Counted from the first letter of the stretch, positions 19,601 to 29,965 are shown. The stretch: 64,000 nucleotides of DNA from Liolophura sinensis (GCF_032854445.1 NC_088295.1:58447249-58511248), one strand, 5' to 3'. Numbers and translations: made by a program. Notes: generated by a model from the letters alone, not told the origin.

Positions 19601-22600
19601 AAAGTCTTTATTGAACTACATTATTTAGACTTTGCTTCTATAAAATTATCAAAGCAATTAAAATATCTTCAAAGACTTATATCAGCAGTAGAATGTATAT
19701 GTTTATATACAACATGTACCATTGGCTCATACTTTAAATTTAAGGACAAAGAGGGTGGTGCTCTTTGGAGCATTATGGTCCATAAGGTTAAGTGTGAACA
19801 ATGCATGGCCCCATATATCGATCTCACAAACACCACATGAGCACACGATTTGCTGAACACAATGTTCTAAACAGGAACAGTAATCAATCCACGAAAGTGA
19901 CTGAACATTGTTACAGTGAACAACGCGGATCTAAGTTTTTGTCGTATGAAATAATAGACTATTTTACTAATTCGCCTGCCCTGGCTTACAAAGAATCTTA
20001 ACATAACAGGCAACTCTGTACCCTTAAAACTGTCCAACTAGTCATTATTGTTGTCCAAAATTTAGTTGTAGCTAAACTAGTTTGTCCTCTCTTCAACAGT
20101 ATGTTTGATACGTATTCAGTACTTCACATTGAACATTGTCCATGTTGCTGATTTCTTATTGTGTTGTGGGGGGGGGGGGGCTTCTTGACTCAGTTGGTTA
20201 GCGCGCTGGCGCAGCGTAATGACCCAGGAGTCTCTCACCAGTGCGGTCGCTGTAAGTTCAGCTCATGCTGGCTTCCTCTCCGGCCGTATGTGGGAAGGTC
20301 TGCCACCAACCAGCGGGTGGTCGTGGGTTTCCCCCTTGGGCTCTGCAAGGTTTCCACCCACCATAATGCTCGCCGCCGTGGTATAAGTGAAATATTCTTG
20401 AGTGCGGCGTAAAACATCAATCAAATAAATAAATAAATAAATATTTGTTATCGTAAATAGATTTGAACAGAATTCACTTGTGCATATACATATGGAAGCC
20501 TGTGTGTACAATATCAGATGCTGGGAGCAGTTGCTCTCGAAAGCTCATATCAGTAACACCATGTATAGATTGGTACAACTTGTCCTGTGTCTATTGGTTG
20601 TAGTGTATGTAAAATTTTGTGGCGGTCAGATATCCAAAGGTTAATTACCTTTTTGGTTCTGGTAATAATGACACAAAACATTCGTTTAAAGTAAAGGAAA
20701 GCTACAATATAAAGTCAAGTTGGTCATAAAGACATTTGAAAACTATGCGTAAAAATACTCGCATTTATTTTTTTCGGATTTTTTTAAGAGTGTTGAAAGG
20801 CATTCAAATATTTCAAAAACTATGGCTCACTTTATGATCCATACTGATGGTATCTAGGAACTCTGACGTCACATCACCCTTTTCCTGATGTTCACCAGAA
20901 GGAAGGAATTTTGTGGAACATTATTTCAGTACTCTTTCACTCATGGATGAAAAGTCATTGCAGCATTCAGTGTAGTGACCAGATGGATAAACTTCCTGTG
21001 ACGTCAGACCTCCTAATTTTTGATAGCATGGTCCATAGAGCCCATCTCGTGATTACACAAAATTTGTTTTATATGTACAGTTATGGTAATCCGTGTCACG
21101 CTAAGCAACTCTCCACAAACAGTCTTAGCTGGCAGTCCCACGACCTTTACCTGTGTGACATCGGCCAGTAAACCTCAGGCCTGTATAAGGGCGTACATAC
21201 GGAGTTCTGGCAATGTTCGGATGGTAGACCCGGGTAACTGTAACCAGGACTCCAACTCAGTGCAGACCGCAACCCGGACATTGACGTTTACTGCTTATGC
21301 AGAGGAGAACGGAGCTGAGCTGTACTGTAATGCCTCCAACAGTGTTACGGATCCTCCTGTACGCTCCCAAGTCTACACACTCAATGTACACTGTGAGTAT
21401 TTTTTTAAAGTAAAGCCCTTCCCTGTCCTTTACGTTTCTGTATAAAACGAAGACGGGTTAGCAGATTTTTAGAGTGAGCAATATAAATTACAGCAAACTG
21501 TGGCTTTAGCTGATGAACCATTTGTCTTCACAAGTAAATGATGCTTACTGTCATAATATCTCATTGGTGAAGACTGAAAATAGCGGCTGTAAATTACATG
21601 TTTATCCACCGTCACAGTCCACCAATCTTGTATACTGTTTCCCACAATAAAGTAACTATCACATGTTGTTGGACACAGGATACTTGTAAAGAGTCTTTTC
21701 ATGATGTATCACTACGCAAAATAAATAGTTCCAATCGTTATGGACCGTTTGGTTGTGTGCACAGCGTGCATTTCATCCGAAAGCTCTGGAGATCTCCGTT
21801 CATTTGATCGTCTAATTGTGTTTATTTTCCGATTAGTTCAGGTTTATTTCTTTATTTGATTAGTACCTTACGCCGTACTCAAGATTATCTCAATTACACA
21901 ATGGCGGCGGATCAGTTTAGATAAAAACGAGATCAATTTTACAAAGTCTGAATACTCCAGTGTGGAGAAATTTGACTGCGGTGTGTCCTAAGATTGAAAG
22001 ACAAGCGCCTCTAGTTACTAGACCACAGACTGCTCTCCAGTAGATTAACTAAACAAATCACTTGTTTTTCCATTTACATGAATTGTCCACAGCTTATTTT
22101 GATTAACTACAGTTACTCCGAGGATCAACTGTAAGCAAAGCGAAGTGACTGTCTTCCAAGGTCAACGAATCAAAATAGAGTGTGACGTCACAGCCAATCC
22201 AGTAGCACGAGTATCCCTGGTTAGGAATGGGAACAAGATGAACAGCACTTTCACAACCACGCCCGATCCTACTCGGCGTGACGTCACCATATCAACATCC
22301 GAAATTGAAATCACCAAACAGATGTCTTCTGGGATATATCAAATCGAGGCAACAAACAGCGCAGGCTCTTCTTGGACGGAAGTTGAAATTACTCTCATAG
22401 GTATTTTTTTTTTTTGTTTTTTTTTTTAGTCTTTTGTTGTTGTTGTTTATTTTGTTTTGATGAGTTTTGATCATTTTGTTAGGCTTTGGTAACATCTTGC
22501 GGGCTTTGCTGGCTTTACTAATATATTCATTTATGTATTAAAGCTTATTTTTAGATATGTTTGTATGTGAAAGTCTTGAAATTCCATTTTAGCTTTAGTA

Positions 22601-25600
22601 AAGCTTCAGGTTCGGGTAGTAAGTTTATTGCATTTCTGGTTACACTGGAATTTTTCCATAGCTTACCAAAAACAATGGCTCTTTGTCATGCACCGGTCAG
22701 TAAATGTTGTCGTATTGTTCAGTTTAGAAGGCCACTATATTCCGAAGAATTTAAAGGTAATATCTACCACCAACAAGAAGGTAACCCTGGTCTGGGTGTG
22801 TCGACTCTCTGTGGGAATACTATAAGCTTGAGTACAAGAGAACAGGAGCGGTGTGAACGGAAGAACTCGTTGGACTACATTCAATGGCATACACTGGTGT
22901 TTTTTTACCTGTTTAGACTTCAGCCTGACTCGAGTATACCCTTGTCGGAATATAATACGGCTGAGTGCACCATTGAAATGAGTTGAATTTTAGATTTTGA
23001 ATTCCTATCATTTATTATGTTTGTTGCAATTTACATTTGCAACCACATTTTTTTCATAGCTTAACAAATACAATGCTTCTTTTTGTCAAACATCATTCGG
23101 TATATTTTCTTATGTTGTTCAATTCAGAAAGCCACTTCATCCCGAAGACACTAAAGGTCATATCTTGCATCAACAAAAAATGCCACCCTTGTCTGGGCGT
23201 CAGGCATTGACGACTCCGTGCTGGAATACTACAAACTGGAGTACAAAAACAACCGAGGAGACTGGAAGGAAGAACTAGTCAGAAATCCTGGAAGAGTAAA
23301 ACTTGTCGAGACTACATTAGATGGTCTACAGCCTGGCGTGTTATACGAGTTCAGACTTCAGCCTGACTTAAAGATACCCTTGTCGGAATATGCCACGGCT
23401 GAGTGTACCATTGAAAGTGAGTAAGATATTAGATTTAGATTTTTCCTACAGCCAGCGTTCTGTTTACACTTTTATTTGTTTATTGTAATTAACGTTTCTA
23501 ACTTCAAAGACGTCAATCACAGACAAATACCCTCATATGTTTAGTGGAGGTACCTCGTGTCAAGTAAATAATAGACTGAAATGCTTGATATTTTACAGAA
23601 GAGAACAACACTCCTGACACAGGTCTCAGTAAGGCGGCCATGTTTGGTGTGGGGTTTGTAGCAGGTATCCTCCTCCTAGCTCTCTTCGGTGTTTCTGTTA
23701 TTTGTTGGCTCCGGAGAAAGACAAAGTTAAAATCCACCAAAGGTAAATGTTTCTTTGCAACTTTTGTTATATCTGTTATCCAGTTACTTACAGTTGTACA
23801 TTGATAAACAATATTAGCATCAGTTCATACATTACTTACTAATTTCATCAGTTACTCTTTAAATATTTACATCTGCATGGGATTATTTAAAGTTTTGTCA
23901 TTGAGATAATACTTGTGCAAACTATGACTTTTAAGTTTATTACGGTTCTGTTTATGTTTTCTGTATCACTTTCAGATCACCGTGTTGAAAATCAGCAGGC
24001 TGCAGACCAAGTCTTGAGGTGCATATGTATCAGTAGTTATTGTGTGTCTCATCTCAGATTGTCTCAGATTGATATCTAAAGCGTTTGGTTGTTCCACCAG
24101 TTTTATTTAGCCAGTCTTATAATCCAAATGACTGAGTCACTGATTGAGTTTTTCAGATTGAAACCATGTCGCGGTTTTAAATCTTAGTAGCAGTAAAATG
24201 TTCTCTTTTGGCCAACGAATGATAGCATTGTTAAAAAAAGGCAAACAGAAAACAGATGCTTTTTAAACAACTAAAATAAACGAAAAAAAAAACAAAACAA
24301 ATCAAATTTAAAAATCACATTAAATGTAGATATTACATGACATCCTTCAAAGGTATCATTCAATACATGATTCACACAATAGCCTCTAAATACCATTAAA
24401 TATTGCGTTTTTTTATTTTTTTTATTATTTGGTAAACCTCAAAAAATATCTTATATTTAGTTAAAACGTCATTGCCCACAAATAGTCGAATACCACACAG
24501 AACATATTCGGGGGCATAGCTCCATCGACGACAAAATTAAACGATGTGCGTCTATTAAGTTGACGGGACCGAAAAGTTCTGCCTTAGTCATATTTTACGC
24601 CAAGTTTGCCAAGAGGGCTGAGGTTTTGTTCTTTTTTTTTCTTTGTACACTCCACGTAAAACATCGTAATCATGTTAAGAGTATACGGCAGTGAAAATTG
24701 CATTGTAAATCACACAAGTTTGTTTCCATGGAGACAAATAAACAATAATTAAATAATAAGCTAATTGACCCTTGGCGTGTATCATTTCTTTCCACAGAAT
24801 CGTTGAACATAGTGTTGCGGAAGAAACCCCAGACGCCGTACTGCCTCCAACTGGTAATGTTAATACTATATCTCTTTTTATAATATTTTATAACACCTTA
24901 AAAGAAAAGCCGCCCATGCTTTAACTGTCATATCTCGACAATACATCTAGATTTAATCAGAGATCTTCAACTTTTCTTTCTTCCTTCAAGAAAATGCCTA
25001 ACTTGAGATCGATGAAGGTGATGTACTTTTCTCTTGCAGGCCATTATGAAGATCTGGACACTTTCTCTCAGCCAGGTATTATTCTTTCTTCAGTCGAAGT
25101 TTCTGTGAAATCTATGTTTTCATATTTGGTTCTCAGGAATAAAGAAAGGATGTATATATTTTTAACTGGCACCGGGAAATCTTAGGGTGAGCATATTTAA
25201 TATTTATACGACGAGCCCCCATTATATTTTGAGGAAACCGGGCAGAGCCCGGAGAATACTCACGACAATCCGCAGGTTGCTGACAGACACTTCCCACACA
25301 CGACCGGAGAGGAAGCCAGCATGGGCTGGACTTGAACACACAGCGACCGCATTGGTAAGAGATTCGTGGGTCATTGCCTAACCACCGCTGGTAACATAAC
25401 CGACTCGGCCACAGGGGCCCCCTATATTCAGTGTAAGGTGCTCATATCTGTCTACCCCAAAATTGTCACTACTAGTTTAACCTGGTTTTAATCGTTCACC
25501 CTCTTGACATGTCTTTATGGTATTGACTGCCGTACTTTTATAATTGTATGAAGAGGACAAATGGGAAATATTCCTTTTTATATCTAATTCAAATTGCATA

Positions 25601-25773
25601 TTCTGCAAATATGCATATCAACACCACTTATTCTGTATTTGCATGTGTAATTGATGATACAACTCACCGATTTTCTTTCACCAGGTCCCAATTACGAGGT
25701 TCTCACTGGCATGGCACCATCTTCACAAAGAACCCCAGGAAACAGCGATTACGAAAATTCCACTGTGTTATGA
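16627..25773 (+). CDS. Receptor gene B: tandem paralogue of gene A, with one frameshift
   Basis: Coding exons: 16627-16684, 16903-17247, 18046-18390, 21081-21392, 22113-22400, 23128-23416, 23599-23742, 23976-24018, 24798-24853, 25040-25075 and 25685-25773. Splice sites and phases match gene A throughout. The FN3 exon is 289 bp rather than 288. After ATCAAC it has six A then tg, where gene A has five A then gg, and this +1 change leads to an early stop upstream of the TM exon. All later exons are open and keep the YEDL, YEVL, YEN and PDZ-type motifs, so the lesion is recent, polymorphic or a homopolymer sequencing error. If real, the product would be a truncated, secreted four-Ig protein. Function otherwise as for gene A. 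Confidence 0.8.
16903..17247 (+). CDS. Gene B exon 2: Ig-like domain 1
   Basis: 115 codons, phase 1-1. Framework matches gene A Ig1 (SGRPFTLECKVTRPTGDRS, RECTSSIQL, GGCQHVNGEEVYTVTIQNV). It differs after the core tryptophan (SRHVGSSSSPIYNS) and after the last cysteine (QFTLRVANV). Confidence 0.85.
17255..17770 (+). repeat. Intronic degenerate tandem repeat, unit B copy
   Basis: Counterpart of the 3060-3540 array: repeated actcacatttgt, gtcatggtaacca, tatatactatata and atttcgtgtc blocks. Confidence 0.6.
18046..18390 (+). CDS. Gene B exon 3: Ig-like domain 2
   Basis: 115 codons, phase 1-1, same acceptor and donor as gene A exon 3. The C-terminal third is identical in protein to gene A Ig2, while the segment after the tryptophan differs (TRDDGQTTSR against KYIYNQTSSR) and RECTSS becomes RECTPP. 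Confidence 0.85.
18470..18660 (+). mobile_element. SINE family 1 copy in unit B intron
   Basis: Reads head to tail: aatgacccaggagcctcacc, gtgagttcaagtcca (B-box), ttcctctccggttgtacgtg, ggtggtcgtgggttt, taagtgaaatattcttg, ending with an A-rich tail. Unit A keeps only about 45 bp of the head (4193-4236), so the insertion predates the duplication and unit A has lost the body. Confidence 0.8.
19082..19338 (-). mobile_element. SINE family 1, full-length, unit B only
   Basis: It is flanked by the 12-bp duplication ccattacttata (19070-19081 and 19339-19350). On the minus strand it begins with a tRNA-like head (TGGCTCAGTTGGTTAGCGCG A-box; GAGTTCAAATCC B-box). The body then runs to tacggcg-like sequence and the tail aatcaaataaa. 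Unit A has a single ccattactta at 4550-4560 without insertion. Confidence 0.92.
19355..20001 (+). pseudogene. Penelope-like retroelement fossil, unit B
   Basis: Two overlapping frames carry FLQ..SKQLKYLQRLISAVE, CTIGSYFKFKDKEGGALW, HKVKCEQCMAPYI and, one frame over, STRFAEHNVLNRNSNQST and TEHCYSEQRGSKFLSYEII. This fits the end of a Penelope-type RT joined to a GIY-YIG nuclease, whose second motif is degraded here (YID). A frameshift near 19805-19840 separates the halves. Confidence 0.62.
20109..20110. other. Empty TA target site matching the pogo insertion in unit A
   Basis: The sequence atgtttgaTAcgtattcagt corresponds to unit A's atggttgaTA, element, TAcgtattcagt. It shows the unoccupied state with one TA and no footprint. 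Confidence 0.88.
20168..20440 (+). mobile_element. SINE family 1, near full-length, unit B only
   Basis: After a G run comes the head ttgactcagttggttagcgc, then caccagtgcggtcgctgtaa, ttcctctccggccgtatgtg, ggtggtcgtgggtttccccc, the taagtgaaatattcttgagt block and an aaataaataaataa tail. The matching part of unit A (8240-8290) has no insertion. Confidence 0.88.
21081..21392 (+). CDS. Gene B exon 4: Ig-like domain 3
   Basis: 104 codons, phase 1-1, almost identical to gene A exon 4 (same four cysteines). Donor CACT|GTGAGT. Confidence 0.85.
21842..21915 (-). mobile_element. SINE family 1 fragment, unit B
   Basis: Counterpart of 9549-9615: tail plus cttacgccgtactcaaga. Confidence 0.7.
22113..22400 (+). 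CDS. Gene B exon 5: Ig-like domain 4
   Basis: 96 codons, phase 1-1. Differs from gene A by only a residue or so (TTPDPTRRD for TTRDPTRRD). It also lacks the strand-F cysteine (YQIEATNSAG). Confidence 0.82.
22723..22979 (+). pseudogene. Dead FN3 exon in gene B
   Basis: Same relic as in gene A, with an extra deletion before ctctctgtgggaatactat and the same lost donor (gaaatgagttg). A long open frame crosses it, but in a frame that breaks the FN3 pattern, so it is not evidence of coding. Confidence 0.8.
23128..23416 (+). pseudogene. Gene B exon 6: FN3 domain with +1 frameshift
   Basis: The 5' part reads SHFIPKTLKVISCINKK and then loses frame at an A6 run (about 23174-23181). The rest is intact in the original frame (EYYKLEYKNNRGDW, LQPGVLYEFRLQPDL, ATAECTIE). 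The FN3 L-x-P-G-x-x-Y motif is better preserved here than in gene A. Splice sites are intact. Confidence 0.82.
23599..23742 (+). CDS. Gene B exon 7: transmembrane segment
   Basis: 48 codons, the same helix and LRRKTKLK stop-transfer cluster as gene A. Stalk reads KENNTPDTGLSK. Confidence 0.85.
23976..24018 (+). CDS. Gene B exon 8: cytoplasmic tail, part 1
   Basis: 43 bp, DHRVENQQAADQVL, phase 1 to 2, protein identical to gene A. Confidence 0.75.
24798..24853 (+). CDS. Gene B exon 9: cytoplasmic tail, part 2
   Basis: 56 bp, IVEHSVAEETPDAVLPPT, phase 2 to 1. Confidence 0.77.
25040..25075 (+). CDS. Gene B exon 10: YEDL microexon
   Basis: 36 bp, GHYEDLDTFSQP, same as gene A. Confidence 0.82.
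25195..25430 (-). mobile_element. SINE family 1 copy, unit B (shared with unit A)
   Basis: Contains gaaaccgggcagagcccgg, ccggagaggaagccagcatg and cttgaacacacagcgaccgc (B-box region, minus strand). Matches 13600-13775. Confidence 0.75.
25685..25773 (+). CDS. Gene B exon 11: YEVL, YEN and C-terminus
   Basis: Encodes GPNYEVLTGMAPSSQ...GNSDYENSTVL then TGA. Motif spacing is unchanged from gene A. TVL-COOH fits a class I PDZ ligand. Confidence 0.84.
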
Positions 25774-25924
25774 AGATTCTGTGTACTGTTATTTGTTTCT
25801 GTGAACACACTGCAAGCAATTAATGTATGTTACTTGCTTACTTCTCGTTGATACTTGCTTGCATCCATATGAGATCACAGTGAACTGTTGGTGAATACAA
25901 AATTAAGTACTACTGTTATTATTT

Positions 25925-27420
25925 ACTCAAGTACAGTGCTAGATGTTTATTTGCTCGTGTGAGGACACAGTGCTAGATGTTTTTTTACTCTTGTGAAAAC
26001 ACAGTGTTAGATGTTTATTTGCTCATGTGAGGACACAGTGTTAGATGTTCATTTGCTCATGTGAGGACACAGGAAGGACATAGGGCATAGTGTTAGAAGT
26101 TGATTCCCTCATGTGAGAACACAGTGCTAAATGTTAGTTTGATCGTGTGAGAATGCATTGCTAGATGTTAGTTTGATCGTGTGAGGACACAGTGTACTGC
26201 TTCTTACCTGCTCTTTAGAAGACAATATGTACTGCTTGTTACCTGAACATTTGAACAAACGGTGTACATCCTTTTACCTACTCCTACGGTATACACATAT
26301 TTAAAGACATCATGTAGTAGTTGATATCTGATCCTAAGTAGAGAGCGTGTACTGATTGTAACCTGTCCAATCTGTCCGTTGTAACCTGTCCAATGTGTCT
26401 AATGTTTCCAGTGTAACCTGTCCAATCTATCCATATTTACTTACCAGAGAATTATATTCATTGCAAAAACTTTAAAATTAAAAAAAAATTAAAATGAAAG
26501 CGTTTGATGGAATAACCTCAATGTACAATTTGTTTGCAGTAATACCTTGTGACGTTGATTGAAACTGTCACAAAACACACGATGTAAGAAATGACACGAG
26601 GCGCGATATGCACACGCCATATGCAGGACCCTTCGGATTATAGCTGTCCGAGTAAGGATAATTTACAATGTCAGAATTAAAACTATCCTTCTTTTCGTAC
26701 AGTCTGCGAGAGAGAAAACCGTTTTGGTATTTATACGAATATATTTTCTGTGCATGGATTGTTTAAAGCTAGCAGATTATCAATATAGTTTAGTGAATGA
26801 GAAAGATCGGTCCTGGTGAGGAATTTACTCTGATAGTTTCTGCATATAGTCGTATTCATACGAGACCAGGTATAGGTGAGCCAAAAGTGGGGGGGGGGGG
26901 GCACAATTGGTACCCGTCGAAATACCAACACACTGTTAACATATGGTTGCTCCGAATTTCGTACAGATGTTATCAATGAGAAACTCAAGCAACTCGATGA
27001 TCGAGTGAGTGGTTGGGGTTTAACGTCGTCCTTAGCAATTTTTCAGTCATATGACGAGGAAGGAGTCCTTAGAGTGCATGTAATGTGCCTCCTTGTTGCA
27101 GGGCGGATTTCCACCGCTCTGCTTAATACCTGCTCTTAAGAAGACACTGTGTACTGTTTGCTACCTGGTCTTAAGAAGACATTGTTTACTTCTTGTTACC
27201 TGTTCATGAGAAGACACACTGACCTGCTTGTTACCTGCTTTCTTGAAGACACACATGCCCTTGTGAAAGATATTATGTACTGCTTGTTACATGTACCTGC
27301 TCTTTTGAAGACAGTTCGTACTTCTTGTTAAATGCTCCTGTCAAGGCACACTGCACGGCTTGTTATCTGGCGTTAAGAAGACAATGTTCTGTTTGTTATC
27401 TGCTCCTGGTAAGATATCGT
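25925..27420 (+). repeat. Short 34-bp minisatellite and its degenerate extension, unit B
   Basis: Seven to eight recognisable 34-bp units (25925-26200) give way to degenerate units of the form gtactgcttgttacctgctc-aagaagacac (26200-26350 and 27125-27420). Between them, 26450-27120 holds unrelated AT-rich sequence without a supported gene. Confidence 0.75.
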
Positions 27421-27429
27421 GATACGAAG

Positions 27430-28190
27430 ATTTCTAATTTCTTTCTTCTACGTCTATAGAAGAAACGCCATATTTATTATTTTCTGCTACTGAGAAAGTA
27501 TAGCGTAATAATGGCCATAGTCTACAAAGCACGAAATAATCTAAATGCTTTTGATCTGTTGTTAGAAAATCTACCTAATAAAAAGGGTGTTAGAAAGTCA
27601 TTGAAATCAAACAGTTTGTCACAGACAATAATCGTTCAACGCAGTACCGGTATGATACGACTGCGCTTGATAGTGCTTGAGGCATAATATTTCGATCTCA
27701 AAAAAGTTCAAAGTCTACTAAATATGAAATTTACATCGGACTGAGGTAAATTGACAAGAGGCCAGACTACACAGGTTACGTTTGTCAACCATCACATTGT
27801 CGTCGCTGTTCTAGTTTCACTCTCCATGTTGTAATCTAGTATATACTGCCTCCTACCATTGAGCTTTTACTTTCAAGTTTTATTGTTGACGCGGTTTTTT
27901 TTTTAATATTAGTAGTACGAACGTTTGATTAATGGTAATAACCAGTCAAAACATCTGTTGTCCCTTTTCAATACGTTAATTATGCCATAACCTGCCATGG
28001 AAGCGCCCATGCCTTTAATGTTCGTTTATCGACAAATGTCATTAAAATTAATAGCATTTGTAAAACAAATGTCTGTAGTTCACTGCATTGGCTGGTGAAC
28101 AATGTTGTTTTGAGCCTATCAAGAATTGTGATATTCGTAACTCATTCAAATCTGTCATTATAGTACACAACTTAAACCCGCCGACGGTAG
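27430..28190. other. Intergenic, nothing recognised
   Basis: AT-rich sequence with no credible coding frame or repeat. It lies just right of the duplicated region. Confidence 0.5.
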
Positions 28191-28194
28191 ACCG

Positions 28195-28425
28195 TCCCCC
28201 AAAAGCCTAGTACTATGAATGGTACTTGTTGCTGCCTTGCTTGACTGTCAGCACCGACAGGTTTGAATACGGAAATATGACTGATAATGTGACTGGGTTT
28301 GGTGTTATGTCTTCGGCCTGATACTTCAGTGGTGGTAGCACTTTGGCAGCATTGACTCGTTCTGCCACAAGGAGACACAGTATACATATATCATTCTTCT
28401 TTGTCATATTACTGAAAAATTAATT
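28195..28425 (+). mobile_element. SINE family 2 body copy
   Basis: The blocks tgttatgtcttcggcctgat, acttcagtggtggtagcac and acaaggagacacagtatac followed by tcatattactgaaaaatta match the body at 1735-1880 and the inverted copy at 62475-62625. Ends are uncertain. Confidence 0.55.
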
Positions 28426-28644
28426 ATGACGCAAAATCCCATGCATACTTCCAGATATATATTACCTTTGAGAAACATCATCAACATTATCTGAGGTTAA
28501 GAGAAGCAGGAGCATGAAGCCCTATTGTTCTCTTTCAGTCAGGCTTGAGAATCATACCCTCGCTTCGCTTGATCACGCGGCAGTCCGAGACTTTACGAGA
28601 TTAATTCACCAGCCACAAAACTTTAAAGATATTCATTATTACAG

Positions 28645-28956
28645 TTAAAGTAAGACGGGTAACCTTGAAGAACCTCCCAGATGCAGTGCTTGCCGGTAAC
28701 CCCGCCACATTTACCCGTGTGATCTCGTCTAGTAAGCCCCAAGCCTGTATAAGAGGGTACATACTAAGATCCTGTAATGTCCGGGAGCTAGACTCGGGAG
28801 AGTGTAATCAGGAATCCAGCATGGTACAAACCACAACCCGGACATTGGAATTTACACATAGTGCCGAGGAGAACGGAGCTGAGCTGTACTGTAACGCCTC
28901 CGACAATATGACGCATCCTCCTGTACGATCACAAATCTACACTCGGTGTACAGCTT
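28645..28956 (+). pseudogene. Orphan Ig3-type exon of the receptor family
   Basis: It starts after attattacag in phase 1, reads VRRVTLKNLPDAVLAGNPAT and keeps QACIRGYI, ECNQES, GAELYCNASD and PPVRSQIYT. The strand-B cysteine is arginine (FTRVISSSKP). The 3' end is damaged: the expected LNVH plus donor is replaced by a shifted TRCTA and stop, with no GT donor. No neighbouring exons of the family are visible within several kb. It is a relic of another receptor copy or a stray exon duplication. Confidence 0.78.
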
Positions 28957-29267
28957 AAGTTTTTCTTGCCCACCTGTCTGGATAAAATATATAGTCACGT
29001 TTACTGAGGAAGAGACCTGCAATGTCAATTGATAAGTAATTATTCAGCGCTGGACTGGTCGTACGACTGATTTTTCATCGTTATAAATCTAATACCTCAT
29101 CACCGCAGGCATTAGTGCATATTTACTCAACGCTGGCTTGGCAGACTCCTAAACTGACAGTCTGCATTCATAATTTCACCTTTTGTTCATTCAACACCAT
29201 TGTTCTAATATACATGTATTAACATAAATCGACTGTTTTGTACATAATAAATGATATAATATTATAT

Positions 29268-29269
29268 TA

Positions 29270-29357
<88 letters not shown>
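29268..29357. repeat. (TA)n microsatellite, about 90 bp
   Basis: Almost pure TA/AT dinucleotides with one tac interruption near 29287. It could extrude a cruciform and be length-variable. Confidence 0.95.
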
Positions 29358-29361
<4 letters not shown>

Positions 29362-29965
29362 TTTACCTTGGTTAGTTTTTGAAGTACACAAATATACATT
29401 TTTGCTTAGATGTTTAATTGTATTTCGTGTACAAACTTGTATATGTTATGTTCTTGACTATATGACACATTATTGTATATGAGGACATGTGGAGGTAAAC
29501 TTACTTTCGTACTCACGATGTGCAGGAAGGCAACCAAGAAAGCTAAAACCAGTTTACACTGATATTTTCAAAATATATTTCTCATTGAACGTTTAATTAA
29601 GCAGAGGCGACTCACTATATATATTATAAAAGTTCTATTGTAGATATATTCGGAAATAAAATAAATCACTGCCTCAGTAGATCATGTTGGCCCAGTGGTA
29701 AAAGGCTGTGTTTCTTTTTTTTAAAAATCCCAATTTTACATGACGTGGTATGTGTTCTTTTACTTCGTGCTGGCGCAACTTGACAAATCCAGTGAAAACA
29801 AGACCTTGTTTGTTAACAGCTTCCTGAGGTCGGCGCTCGGAGTATGTAAAATTTCCTCGACGAAGACAAACTAAGGGACAATACTCTGTATTTCTACCAT
29901 ATCTATATATTAATACTGAAACTCCTTTGTCTGTATTCTGATCCGGTCAAGATGTGCACAACTAC

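Noticed and set aside
22561-22986. 141-codon open frame as a coding exon of gene B
   Set aside because: It crosses the dead FN3 relic in a frame that disrupts the FN3 pattern, and the relic's donor is destroyed.
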